Shown piece by piece: positions 1 to 17,100 of a DNA stretch of 64,000 nucleotides. The notes below the pieces were generated by a model. It was not told the origin of the DNA and did not search any database. It was given only the letters and a program-made list of their open reading frames with translations. The DNA comes from Gossypium raimondii (Eukaryota > Streptophyta > Magnoliopsida > Malvales > Malvaceae), in NCBI RefSeq assembly GCF_025698545.1, contig NC_068571.1, positions 52,671,733 through 52,735,732 of the forward strand, read 5' to 3'. The position numbers were made by a program, and so were the translations under genes. The stretch's first letter is position 1; every line of letters starts with the position of its first letter.

Positions 1-1861
1 TAGATTATTTATTGAGAAAATTAGTTAATTTGATAGATTAACTAATTAAGGGATTAAATTACAAAATTGTAAAAGTTTGGGGTAATTATGTAAATTTAAA
101 AATAAAAGGGTATTAATTGTAAAATGAATTGGAAATGGAATATATATGCTAATAAGTGAATAATTTTATATTTTAGATCAAGATCCTGTAGATACTGTGA
201 AAAGGGAAAAATAGCGGAATAGTCCCTAAATTTCTACAATTATTACAATTTAGTCCAGGTAAGTTCGTACGGTTAAAATTTAATATTTGTATTAATTTTA
301 TGAATGGTATTATGCATTTATTCTATTGTTGGAAATGAATTATTGTTGGAATTATACTATTGACTTGGATATTCAATTTGAATGAAACACGAGATTTGAG
401 TATATTCGTGATTTGGTGTATGATGGTATTGGAGGAAGATATCAGCATTTTACCCAAGTAAACCGGGGTTCAACATTTGTTGCGAACTCTCGTGTTTTAC
501 TTTTTGTTTGGCGTAATTGGGTGAAGTAACTTTTACAAGCTTCTGTTCAGCTCTTACGAGCTTTTGTTGGTGTATTCGGGAGGCCCAGCTCTTATGAGCT
601 TCCATTGACGATGTACTCTTATCCGTAATTCGTTCTTCGAATAGAAAGATTTTGGTAAAGTGATTTATTTAATGAATTTGAAAAACATGTTATTTATTTT
701 TGTATCGATTTGAATACGAATGTATTTATCAATTGAAGTTGTGAATGACAGGGAATTGACATGAATGATTTTATTTATTTGAATTGTTATAATAGGTTCG
801 GTAAGGTTTTTGTTTAACCCGTCGAACTTACTAAGCTTCATTAAGCTTATTTGTATTGTTTAATGTCTTTGTAGATTTTCAGAAGGTTGGACGAACGGAT
901 TAGCACTCAAGTCACACTATCCAGTTTATCTCGGTAGTTTTTGAAACATTAAATATGATTTATATGGCATGTATAGGCTTTCGTACGGTCTTAGTCAAAG
1001 TTTAGCTTATGTAAATATTAAGAATAATATTTTGTTTATATAACCAACATATACATATCAGTATGAAATTAAGGAATGATTGTGATGTTAGTATAAGTGA
1101 TATATATATGTATATAATTGAGTTAAAGTGAACTTTGGTAACTTGGTTAGGTAAATTAAATAGGTAAGTTTGGATATTTGGTGGATAGATTTTTAAGTTA
1201 TCATTTGAGGTACCTAAGGGTATATTGGTTGTATGTAGTCAAAATATATGTTTAAGACTTGATTTTAGCTTGTGTTGAATGCCTTGTTATGGCTTGTTGA
1301 TGTGAAAATTGTTGAGGCTAGGTTGGTGTCGATTTGGGTGAGAAATGTGGCTTAGAAAATGATTTATTTTCGTCCACAAGGGTAGAGACACGGGCGTGTG
1401 TCTCAGCCGTGTGTCCCCTGTATCTTCTTAAGAAATGCAAGTCAGTATTCTCACATGGCCTAGCACACAGCCGTGTGACTTGGCCGTGTGACCCAAGTCA
1501 GAGAGTTACACGGGTATGGACATGGGCTAGACACGGGCATGTGTACCTATTTCGGATACCCACACGGCTTGAGACACAGGTGTGTCTTCTGACCGTGTGA
1601 GTCACACAGCCGTGTGACCCCTACAGCTTTGAAATTTTTTTACTTTTTCAGAAAAATTCTTTGAGTACTCGATTTAGTCCCGACTTGTTCCTAACGCGTA
1701 TTTTAGGCCCTAAGGGCTCGTATAAGGGACAAAATGTTTGATTTCGATTGGTTTCTGACATGAAAGTTATATTATATGAAATGTCTATTTATTTGATATG
1801 TAAACTCTGGTAATGCTCCGTAACCCTATTCAGACGAAGGATACGGGTTAGAGGTGTTACA
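1..1861 (+). mobile_element. Ty3/gypsy LTR (right part, cut by window edge)
   Basis: The stretch ends at 1861 in GTGTTACA after a GC-richer tail containing GCTCCGTAACCC and GATACGGGTTAG. The same tail, reversed, opens the solo LTR at 21093, so this is the 3' end of a related LTR in plus orientation. Between about 1380 and 1620 it holds many copies of the half-palindromes ACACGGGC and CCGTGTGA, which I associate with cotton gypsy LTRs. No gag or pol coding sequence is readable. The 5' boundary, the internal region and the target-site duplication lie outside the window, so I cannot say whether it is a solo LTR or the 3' LTR of a longer element. Confidence 0.7.
1380..1620. repeat. ACACGG/CCGTGT palindrome cluster inside LTR
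   Basis: About ten interspersed copies of the complementary half-sites ACACGGGC..GTGT and CACACGGCCGTGTGA lie within 240 bp, in both orientations. They can pair with each other to form several alternative stems. An 88-codon open frame across this block (1334-1600) follows from the repeat and is not taken as a gene. Confidence 0.65.
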
Positions 1862-2467
1862 GTAAATTCCACATCATATTTATACTTTTATTTTGGTCAG
1901 GCAAAAAATTATTTTTTATCCACTTGATGTTTGTAAACATGATCTGATTTGTACAATCAACTATTGTTAGAGATTTAACCCTTAGGTAACTAAAATGAAA
2001 GTCTAACAACAATGACAAAAATATAAAGATTTTTTAGGTCAAATAAAAACACTTTAAAATGTAAAGATTTCTTTTTCTTAAAATGCTGAAGAAATTTAGT
2101 TTCTATACATTAAATTAGCAAACAAGTCAAGACATGTAAAGTGAAACTTGAAGTTTTAATTTAGGGGTAATATACATTTTTTACTCCTATTCTTAGTAGT
2201 TAGGTTGATTTTGTTACCTATATTTTTTTTATCAACTTTAGTACCTAAATTTAGTAACAAAAAGATCAATATCGTCAAGAGTTACATGCATGAGGTTCAA
2301 ATGTAATGGAAAAAACAAGAACTTATTTCTGGTTTTGAAACCAAGAACAAAAAAGCTGTTAACGAAAAAACACCCTGTAATGTTTATAAATTCAATTCCA
2401 ATCCTTTTGCCAATCCCATTATCAAAATATCTTTGTAGCTTTGTACCAATTTGCAGGACTATCCACC
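1862..2467. other. intergenic, 5' side of antiporter gene
   Basis: AT-rich DNA between the LTR end and the antiporter start codon. It presumably holds that gene's promoter and 5' UTR. I see no unambiguous TATA box or other gene. Confidence 0.4.
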
Positions 2468-5314
2468 ATGACTTATAATTCAAGCTCCTACACTACTGGC
2501 ATGGATAGAACAGCAAGATCAGAAGAGGTTTGCCTTAAATTCCCACCCAAAGTCATCTCACCAGGCTTGGCTGCATTGCTTGTTCAAAAGGACAAACTTG
2601 GTAAACTCATGGACTATTCTGGGCCAAGACTTCATTTCCAAATGGTGGTCATTTTTGTTCTCACTCAAATCATCCATAGTTTACTCAAGCTCTTGGGTTT
2701 GCCATTGTTCATCTCCCAGCTCCTTGTAAGTGCATGTTCACATGTTTTGTGTATGTGTATTGGCAATATAATATAAACTAAGATAATTATATATAATTTT
2801 TTTTAAAACATAATATGGGCGAGTCTAAAATGAGTTTGAGTTAGCTACTTATAAATACAGACGGGATTAAGCAAAATTTTAATCTCATATTTCAGTCGAG
2901 CCAAGCTTGAGCAAGCACAAAGTATGTTAATATCATACCTAAACTCAACTCATCCCATAAACACCTCTAACGTACATACATATATTAATTTGCTCTTTTT
3001 TTTTTCAGTAAAAAGGATATAATGCAATCTAATTTTTAAGACAATAGCCTGATACTTTTACCCTTTTATGCTGTTTAACAACCCACGTATGTATGTTTTG
3101 CAGGCAGGGATACTAATGAGTCCTCTGATATTCAGTGATGAGCATTCATTGGTTACCATATCAGAGGATAGTGTAGCAGTTTTAGGGTCAGTGGGAGCAT
3201 TAGGGTTTATGTTCTTCATGTTCTTAAGTGGGGTAAAAATGGATCTTAGGTTAACATGGAAATCTGGAAAATTGGCCATAGCTATTGGTTTGTTCCCCGT
3301 GTTGGTATCATTGATATTTTGGTTGATGACAGTCAAGACACTTCACCCAGGAGGCAATGTGTTTTCCAACAAAATCTTTCACCTTGCGGTAACGTATTCT
3401 GGGACGTCATTCCCGGTCATACATAGCCTCCTCAGCGAGCTGAAGATACTTAATTCGGAACTCGGCAGGCTCGGATTATCCGCGGCACTCATAGGCGACA
3501 TGTTGACATTAGTGCTTACCATGTTTAGCATATGGGTCAATACCGGGATCCAAAAAGGCAGCAAAGATGTTCTATTTGATGTTGGAATGGCTATGCTCTA
3601 TGTTTGTATCCTCGTATTCGTTTTACGGCCTGGGATGAAATGGATGGTGAAACGTACACCTGAAGCTGGCCAAATCAAAGACACTTGCTTTTATATCATC
3701 ATTTTGGCCTTCATGATATCACCTAGGTTTACTGCACTATTTCGTGTATATTTTTTATATGGTCCATTTATTTTCGGATTGGCTGTACCGGAAGGTCCAC
3801 CATTAGGGTCAGCATTGGTTGAAAAGCTAGACCCTGTTGTTTCAGGCTTGTTTATGCCTATATTTGCTACAACATGTGGTATGAGGTTTGATTTATCTTA
3901 CTTTAAATACTCTACCAAATATGCATATCATCAAGCCGTTGGAGCTGTGGTAACATTGATTATCAAATTTGGGGTCTCTTTATTGTTGACTTTGTTATGC
4001 AAGATGCCCACTAGGGACTCTTTTGCACTTGCTTTTATAATGATATCGAAAGGGATTGTCGAGATCGGTTCTTACAGCATCATGAATGATTCTAGAGTAC
4101 GTGTTTCTCGTAATGTTTTTAGGGTTTGGAATGGATTTCGTAATGTCTAATGCTTTGTTAATTGTTTTGATTTGGTTAAACGAATGCAGATTATATCGGA
4201 GGATATATTCGCTCACTTGACTATTGTAATCATTATTGTGGCAAGCGTTGTGCCAATAGCCGTGAAAAAGCTTTACGACCCGTCTAAGAAGTATTTATGT
4301 TTTCAGAAACGGACCATAATGAATTCCAGGTTCAACCAAGAGCTGCGAATGATCGGTTGCGTTCACGTGCCGGGTAACGTTAATTCCATTATCAACCTAT
4401 TGAACGCCTCTTGTCCGACTAGGGAATGTCCGATTGCTTTGGATGTACTTCACCTTGTGAAGCTCAGCGGACAAGCCACGCCGCTTTTCATCGCTCATCA
4501 CAACCAACAGAAAGCGTCATCTAACAACTCGTACTCCGACAATGTCGTGGTCGCGTTCAAACAGTTCGAGCGGGACAACTTGGGAGCTGTATCTGTAAAC
4601 TTTTTCACTGCGGTCTCTCCATCGAATTTGATGTACGAAGATACATGCAACCTCGCCATGGACCGCCTCACATCCTTTATAATACTTCCGTTTCACCGTA
4701 GGTGGTACAGTGATGGGAGCATCGAATCAGAAGATCAAACCCTAAGAAGCCTCAACTTCGACATCCTCGAACGAGCACCTTGCTCAGTAGGGATCCTCGT
4801 CGAAGGACGTCGCAATATAAAAGGCTCCAATTCCAAAGACACACTATCACCATCCAACTCCTCATCCTACGCCATTGCCGTAATCTTCTTAGGAGGCGAA
4901 GACGATAGGGAGGCTCTAGCATTAGCGAAACGCTTTTCGCAAGACGAAAGCGTTAGCCTCACCGTAATCCACCTCAAAGCTGTGGGCAGCTTAGAGTTCT
5001 TCCTAGCCGAAGATGAACGAATGCTCGACAAAGAGATGTTGAAAGACATCAAAGAAAGTGTACCCTTAACGTACATCAAGGAACATGTAAAAGACGGACC
5101 CGAAACATCGACTTTTCTTCGATCCATCGTCAAAGACTACCAACTTATCATTGTTGGGAGAAGATACAGGAGTGAAGATGCAATAACCTTAGGTCTAGAA
5201 GAATGGTGTGAATTTCGAGAGATTGGGATTATCGGAGATTTGCTTTCATCTTCAGATTTCTTTGGCAATTTTTCTTTGTTGATTGTGCAACAACAACGAA
5301 AAAGGAACCGTTAA
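2468..5314 (+). CDS. cation/H+ antiporter, CHX family
   Basis: Three exons: 2468-2725, 3104-4096 and 4190-5314, with GT/AG junctions and intact phase, giving 791 aa, in the usual CHX range. CHX proteins are CPA2 monovalent cation (K+/Na+)/H+ exchangers of endomembranes or plasma membrane. The first 430 or so residues form the multi-pass Na+/H+ exchanger domain, with hydrophobic segments such as VAVLGSVGALGFMFFMFLSG and the conserved SKGIVEIGSY stretch late in the domain. The remaining half is the hydrophilic regulatory tail typical of CHX, including LGGEDDREALALAKR and LIIVGRRY. The start is the first ATG in frame (ATCCACCATGA). Intron 1 carries a short MITE copy (2804-2969). CHX15/CHX28-like subgroup is possible, but I cannot fix the orthologue by eye. 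Confidence 0.9.
2804..2969. mobile_element. short hAT-like MITE copy in antiporter intron 1
   Basis: The right end CATCCCATAAACACCTCTA and the motif AAGCAAAATTTTAATCTCATATTTC match the elements at 13015-13496 and 43169-43741. The left terminus is degraded (ATATGGGCGAGTC), so the start is approximate and no duplication is visible. It lies wholly in the intron between exons 1 and 2. Confidence 0.5.
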
Positions 5315-6486
5315 GCAATAAGCACCAATGTAGAGGATCCATCCTTAATAATAATAAAAAATCTCAGTCGCTAATTAAATTTGGATGGGATTTGTGTATA
5401 CCCGAAATAATCTTTTTACTCCGTCATGTACGATTTTAATTTTAGAATTAATATCATAAATAAACTTAAATATTTTATATTTTTATATATTTTATAATTT
5501 AATATTTTATTTAAAATAACTAAAATAACAGGAAAAAGAGACTTTAATATAGGAAAATTAAACTATGCCCTTATTTTACTGTGTTACCATATAAGTTATC
5601 ATGTTAAAATTTTAATATCAATAATCCGACTCTTTTAAAAATTAATTGTCAAATTTAATTCCTTTTAAAAGATCGAGAGTCAAATGCAACTAAAAGAAAT
5701 ATCAAATTGATAAACAATATAAACTTTATAAAGCTAAATTTGACATTATACATTTCCTAATTTAATCACATATAATGTGACATCATCAAATTATAACATG
5801 GCATAAAATTTTACATGTAAAAATTAAAATAATATTAATTATATTAAATTAATATAATATAATTTAAATTTAAATTTTAAATATATGTATAACGAAAAAA
5901 CTTAAAGCGGAATAGTAGTAGAAAATAAATATATAAATTTAATTTTCTTATATGCATTTGCACATAAATTTTTGAAATGAAAATTTATTATATTGGTTAA
6001 AATATATCATAAATCTTAGTATTCTTTGTAATTTTAAAATTTAATCCCTATACTTTCAAGGATTGAATCCTCTACTTTTTATATTTTAAAATTCAAGTCC
6101 ACTTGTGAACACTACTAAAATTATTTTATTAAATTCAAATTCATTACGTCATTTTTATGATTTTTATTTCAAAATATTATACAAAACAATTTAAAAGTGT
6201 TAACAATTGCACCTGAATTTTGAAATCTTAAAAATAAAATAATTAAATTCCTAAAAATAAAAGTAAATTTGTGTAGATAGAAGTATTATTAATTAATTAT
6301 AAAACATGAACATAGAAACACTCTCAAGTCTGCTTCAAAAACATAATAATACAACATTTTCAAACACTCGTGACAGTAAACATTCCACAACCCAAGTCAT
6401 ACTTTTTGGTCTATTAGAGACAACATATACAGCATCCCATGAGCTTCAAGATGAAGCTATTATATACGAAAATGGTGCACGAAAAT
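5315..6486. other. intergenic, AT-rich, with dispersed-repeat fragment
   Basis: Between the convergent antiporter and malic enzyme genes. It is more than 75 percent A+T by eye. At 6030-6140 it contains the AAATTTAATCCCTATACTTT...AATTCAAGTCCAC motif that recurs near 28.4, 45.2 and 46.7 kb. No gene is recognised. Confidence 0.5.
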
Positions 6487-10368
<3,882 letters not shown>

Positions 10369-13014
10369 TTCTCTCTGCTTCAGCTGATACTATGATTACT
10401 GGGTTTTCTTTAATTTAGTTCAAGTGGATATTATACAAATAAATAATCAATCCCCAGAACATCAAAAAGAAAAACAAAGAACACTTTGATCAGCTGCTTT
10501 CAGTGTAGTTAAATTAGAGCACGAAATCAAAAAGTCAAATTGATGACTTAATTAGACTAATAAATATGAATAAATTAAAAATTAATAATTAGATGACCAA
10601 AATAAAATCAAAATCATAATTGAGTGACTAGATATATATATATATTAAACAAAATTAGCATAAAAAGTTAACAAATTACATGTTTCGGTAAATGAATAAT
10701 AATAATAATAATAATAAATTAAATTTATGAAAAATTACGTGAGGTGTTTTATTTATTTATTATTTTGATAATTAAAAGTAAAAATAAAATTAATTGAGAT
10801 CCATTCCAAATTCTCGTGCCACAATTTCATACTTTTATCATTATGTCGACTGCCTTTTATAAACTTTCACTGTCATGCAGACCTCAAAAGTCTTTCTAAT
10901 AATAAAAGGAAGTTATTTTGTTTAATCAAATCATTAGGGTTTGAGTTTTTTCTCAAGTTAGGACTAAAAATAATTGTTTTGATTTAAATTTTAAGATTTT
11001 TAAGGATTAATTTAGAAAAAACTTTAGAACTTAAATTAGATAAAAAATTCAGACTTCAACGTGAGAAAATTTATCAAATTTAAGTTCAAAATGTGATTTA
11101 ACCCTTTTCTTTGATCTTTTATATTGATATTATCATTTATCTTTGAATTTTGTGGTTACCTCTTATAATAATATTATTTTAATATTGGAACATGCAATTT
11201 TTTATTGAAATTACAATCTTTATTAGTTTTAAAAATCGGTGCTTTAAAATTTAATACAACAATGCTTTTAAAAAATTAAAAGAACAAACCAGAGTGATTT
11301 ATTGATTTATTTGCTTTAAGAAAAATTATACGAATAACAATAAATTGTTATAAAATAAAGAGATGGAGAGAATAAATAACAAAGAAAATATGAAAGTAAT
11401 AGAGAATGTACTTTATTAATCAAAGGGATGATTATAGACTTCATCGTAGTCTCTATTTATAGGCATGAGAAGTATAAAAGAAGTAGAGATCAATTTTAAT
11501 AACTATTAGAATTTAAAGTATATTAAAACTTTATCTTGATTATGATGGACTTCCACTTAATAAAATATTCATAACATAGATTTTTTTGAACTTTATATTT
11601 TTAAAAGAAATGGGTATTAAGAAATAATAATAATATTTAGTCCCTAAATTTGGTATTTTCAACTCCATCCTTGAATGGGTATTAAGGAAAAAAAATTCAA
11701 GTGATCATATGACATAATATCATAGTGTCGTATCATGATACTTTAAAGAACTTAAGTTCAAGGATCAATTTTCAAGATTAATGTAAATAAAAATATTTAA
11801 AAAGCAAAGTGAAAGAAACTACTAAGTTTAGGGGTTAAATGTATATTTCTAAAAAAAGTCGTCTGAGCTGCGAACTCTATTAATACTTTAACAAATAACC
11901 TTTGTGTTGTCCTATTTTGGAAGGTTTCGATTATTAAAAATTATATAAAATATATGAAAACAATGGGGAGAGGTGGCTAGGTGGCAGATTTAGGCCAAAC
12001 GTGGTGACCAAGTGGTGGTGGTGGGTGGCGGAGTTTTGTCATTTGTCAATAAAAGAAAGGCTTAGCTTTCTTATGTTTCTTTATCATTAACAGCACTTTG
12101 GTCATTGAGGTCCCATGAATGTTAGTGGCATCATTCATTAGAATATACTCCTTTATTCAATAATAATACAATTTCGACATTTTTCAGTATCTCATTGATA
12201 TATTAAGTTTTAAATAAATTCTGAGATATAATTTTTTTTGGTTAAATTTGTTAGAATTGAAAAATTTTCAATCTAAAATATAAAATTAGGATTTGTCATG
12301 TCAAATTATCAATAAAAAAATTAGATACTGAAACTATACTTTCATCGATATCTTGAAATCTTTGAGTATTGAGGTTTTGATTTCCTAATTGAAAAATGTA
12401 ACTCTCTTCTCTAAAGATGGAATGTTAAAAAAGTTATGTGGCTGTAATTTGAGAACCATAACACTGATGTATAACTTTTGCATGTTAAGATTAATTTTAA
12501 TCACTCATCAACAATTAGAAATTAATTACTAGAGTAACTACACATATTTAACTCATACATCAATATTAATTATTCTTATTATATATGTAATGTTTATATT
12601 ATCTAACAATATTATGCTATCAATCAATGTACTTAATGAAAATTGTAGATTTAATTCATGCACTTTAATTTGATCAAACTCAGGCCTAAAGCAGTTAAAT
12701 CTGTTTGGTTAAATTCAATTACTAGTCTTAGACAATATGTACAGTTATACATTATTCGTAGTCTCTATATTTTTCGAATTTTAAAATTTTCGATGACTAA
12801 AATTTATCCCCTGTTTTCTACGGGTCCAATTTATTTATTTTCTAGTGACTCAATTAGGAATATGAATGTTTTTGTCAGTATATATCTTGTCTTTTATCAT
12901 CGGTTTTTTTTTTCATTTGAAAACTATAATATAAATATAGAATAAATTATTAAATATTTAATATTTTACACAACATGAATAAATGCATATTGATAATTTT
13001 ATCTTATTTTAATA
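10369..13014. other. intergenic, 5' of malic enzyme
   Basis: AT-rich spacer upstream of the malic enzyme start, presumably containing its promoter. It includes an (AT)n run at 10632-10645 and an (AAT)n run at 10695-10717. Short open frames here show no codon bias or family resemblance. No gene is recognised. Confidence 0.4.
10695..10717. repeat. (AAT)n microsatellite
   Basis: Seven or so AAT/ATA units in a row, likely length-polymorphic. Confidence 0.8.
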
Positions 13015-13496
13015 TAAATATATTCATAGGTTAAGTTAAATTTAAGAGTTTGGACAAAAATATAAGACTTAAAAATAAGTTTTGGCAAAAAATAGGTCTA
13101 TTTAAAATATGGGTCAAGATTAGGCTCGGGCTTGGATATTAAAGATCCGCACCCTTTTTAAAGTTTATTTATATTATATTATTTTTATATATTATGTAAA
13201 TTATAAAACATAAAAATTAAATCTATAATAATATATTATACTAAAATAACGTAAACATTTAAAAAATGTTGACTATATTTAAAATTTTAAAAGATTAAAT
13301 ATTAAATATTAAATAATATAAATATTATTTTTTAAGCGGATTTAAATAGACTTGAGTTATTTATTTATAAAAATGAGTGGGTTTAAACAAAATTTTAAGC
13401 TCAAATTTCATACCGAATCAAGTTTAGGCAAATATGTTAATATCATGCTTAAGCTCGACGCAAACCCAACCTGATCCGAGCCCATGAACACCTCTA
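13015..13496. mobile_element. hAT-like MITE, diverged copy
   Basis: The right end is GAGCCCATGAACACCTCTA; the left end TAAATATATTCATAGG is a diverged version of its complement. Flanks are TTTTAATA (13007-13014) and TTTTAACA (13497-13504), an 8-bp duplication with one mismatch. Inner motifs (AAAATTTTAAGCTCAAATTTC, GGCTCGGGCTTGG) match the better-kept copy at 43169-43741. Non-coding. Confidence 0.6.
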
Positions 13497-13504
13497 TTTT
13501 AACA

Positions 13505-14105
13505 TGTATACTATTTTATTTGTTATATTTACTAAACGTATTAAGCTTGTCCTTTTATATGATATTTAAAATTGTTATACTACGCTTGCAACCTTCGCAA
13601 TACTTCTATTTGTCACTCATGAATATCATGTTTTGGGGCACATCTTCACCACAAGCTACCTCCGTTAGAGATACCTCGAGCATTTTAATTACCATCCTAC
13701 TATGCAGCTAACACAATGCTTACACGTGATGTATCTAATATTCCATATACTTGTCTTCAAACCTGAACAGTAGGGCAAGAAGCAATCTTTACTCTCTCAC
13801 TAAACTGAGCAACTCCCTCTTCTCTCATCTCCCGAAGTCTTCTTCTCTTCCACCTTTTGTCCCAACGGCTCCTGGCCCTTTAAGAGTGAACTGCCACATT
13901 TCTCTGCCTATCTTCTTCCGTATTGATTCTTACAATTAAAAAATAAAAAAGAAAAAGACATTCCGCATTTTAGGGAAAAAACACCACGATATATTGACTT
14001 CAAACTACATAGTATATATAAATACACACAAACAACTAAATTTCAAATTAAGCACATAATTGCAAAACACTTAAAGCTATTATTATTACATACAACATTA
14101 TTAGT
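13505..14105. other. unassigned 3' flank of the polymerase gene
   Basis: GC content rises between about 13580 and 13920, and on the minus strand a short readable piece (around 13770-13870) looks exon-like. I recognise no family, and no frame is long enough to call. It may be a gene fragment or the 3' UTR of the polymerase transcript. Confidence 0.25.
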
Positions 14106-17100
14106 TCACGAGAAAAGTTCTTTCAACACTGATGGAGCACATGAGAGTGTCTTTTCATCCAGCCCCAAGACATGCAGATTCAAAAGGGCTGAGCCAGCAA
14201 CTTTCCAAGCGAACCCACATTTGCCAACATCGTTTATTTTGATGGCATAGTCATAGCAAATGTTGTAAATGGCAAAAGCTTCCTCACTGATTTGGTTCAT
14301 TGGTCTTTGTCTCACTACCAACTCTGCACCTCCATACAATTCCTAATCCCGCAAAAATATATGTATTCAATTAGATTTGTGAAGCTAAGAATCGACTAGA
14401 GCTACTAATCATGACCTGAACTTGAAAACTTAATCTGAATAACTCAAATATAAGCTCAGATTTATCTTGATTTGATCAAAAAAGGTTAACATCAAGAAAA
14501 GTCAGTACCCCAAACCTGAAATGACCTTGAATCAAGTGGCAAATCAAATGATAAAACCAATGTTTGTTTGAACCAGACCGGACAGACCAATCAAACCAAG
14601 AACCAAGAACCAAGCCAAGGTATCAATTCAGTGAGAAGTAAAAAATCAGTTGACTTGTAAACTGGCACAGACCAATTAAATTGAACTAAAAACCGGTAGC
14701 TGAACTGGTTTTTATAATTTTTATATTTTTTTCTTTGAACTGACCAGACCAATCAGACTGAGAACCGGTGGTATGATCAGTTCGACCACTGGTCCAACTC
14801 CATAAACTTTGGATAAAACCCGAAATGACCTAATCAACCAATCCAAAAACTACCAATATAACTGAATGACCCGAACTGAAATGAGCTGGACCAAAATTAA
14901 CTCAAACCTAAAATTACTTGATTTTGAAATGATTTGGAAAAGAATTGACTTTATAAAAAAAACCCAAATTGATCTACCAAGATCGACTTGAACCGGAAAA
15001 CCTAGTTTGATTAACCCCAAATCTAAGCTACACTCAACTCGATTTGACTGTAAAAAGTCAACAACCTGAACCGTGAAATCGAATCCAAAATGACTTGAGA
15101 ACTAATTGTCGAGCCAAAGGATAATAAGCCCAACCCAGAAACCAACTAGCAAAACCAAATGTTCCGAACTTGAATTGACCCAAACATGAAACAACACAAA
15201 TCAGAAACTGACCCAAACTTGAAATGATTAGAAAAGAAAATGACCCAAAAATTTAAAAACTCAAATTGATCTACTAAGATTAATCCAACTCAAAATTAAT
15301 CCAACTCTTCTAACTAATTGAGAGGTCTACTAATCACCTTTTTGTACTTGTCATAAAGTGCATCAGCAGCTGCATCATTTTTTTCTTTGTTACCGCTGCT
15401 CAGGACATAAGTCATGTCTTTCCTGTATTGCTCGTAAAGTGCTGTCCATTTAGAACGGCATTCTTCAGAGACCTCAACGTTGAAAAAAGGGAGCTTTCGA
15501 ACTTCTGAATAGGATTAAGGTTTAAAAATGTTACCCCACTTTCACTTATTCCATAATAAGCACATAACATAAAAACTCTAAGAACATGCTTTACCTTTCC
15601 TTGACACTTCTTCTTGATATGCTTTGACATGATCATAAATCTTCCCCAGTATGGAAGTCGACTTAAATGAATTTTCCCGTTCCATATAATGAGGAAATAG
15701 AGCTACTCTCAACTCTTCGGGAACTTTGACCTATTCGGAAGTAGGGAAAGGTTATACAGATTTCTAAGATAAGCATCAGTCTCTCAGAAAGGCTCACTTT
15801 TTATTTCGAGTCATTTCAGAGCCATTTAGGGTTTGAACTATTCAGATTTGAGGCTCCGGCTTTCAGTCCGATCATTATGGTTTCAAACATTTCATGTTCA
15901 AGTTATTTCAAGTTCGAGTCTGTCAAGGGTTAGAGATCATTCTTCAAATCAATTGCTCACTATTGATTGGCTTCACTTAAAGAATCACATTTAAATGTAC
16001 TACAAATATCAGTTATATCGATTTCTTTGTCAAAAGTAACTTACTAACCTTCTTTCCCGTCTTTGATGCATCCAAAGCTTCATAGTATAAATCAATCAGT
16101 TTTTTCAGGTTTTCTTTCATAAGAGTTTTCTCAGATGAGTTACTATCTTCAACAGTAAGAAAGCGGTCCATTATAGCAGACCAATTATCTGCTGCCACAC
16201 CCATAGCATAACTGAAAAAAAGCCAAAAAGCACCATAATATCAGAAATTAATCTGAAACTAAATTATATTAAGGTATAAAGTCAAGTGATTACCTTGGCT
16301 GGAACCTTGTTTTCAAGAATGATTCAAAGAGCTCACTCTCCAACTCCTCATCTGAAAATTCACTGGGCCGCCGACTGGGACCTTCAGGAGTAGTACAATT
16401 TTCTGTCCAGGGCTCACTGACTTTGAAGTAATCCAATAACTGAAGAAAGTATAAAAACAGGTATCCCTCGTCTCAGAAAACATTAAAGTAAAGCAAAATA
16501 CATTTAAAACCGAAAATTTACTCTATGTAGTTCACAGTTTATTTGTATCTGTAAAACCATAGTCCTTTTTGAAGGGTAAGTCGAACTTCATGTTTTAGAA
16601 TTCAGTGGCCAAAACAATAGGGTGAAAAAGTTACCCAACAGACAGGGAAAATGCAGAGGTTGAAGCACCAGAAGTATCCCAACACAACAGTTAAATTTCT
16701 TTTGATTTGTGTTTTGTAAATGCTTAAAATTGAATAAGTAGGACAAGAAATAATCCCATCGTTTTCATGCGTGATATCTAAGAATGTCATTGAAATCTAG
16801 ACCAAAGGAAATGCAATTGACGAGTTACCACCAACCATGTAGGAATGTAAAGGCATTCTCATATGTAAGAACTAAAGAGAAAATTAAATGTCACCTTTTA
16901 TCAGATACTGAAATTAATAAGTTCATCCAATTGAAATGAAGACGGAAAAATCATAGTAAACTGTTTGAGTATTATTAAATGATGATGGCAATGACTGAAA
17001 AAAATTGTAAGAAAGAGGTAAATAAACTCTTTGACCAGAAACTATTTCAAAATGAAACCAACCTGTGGATTTTTTGATACGAAGAACATATCACCATCAA

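Noticed and set aside
1334-1600. 88-aa open frame on the plus strand
   Set aside because: Lies wholly in the palindrome-rich LTR; openness follows from the repeat and there is no family resemblance.
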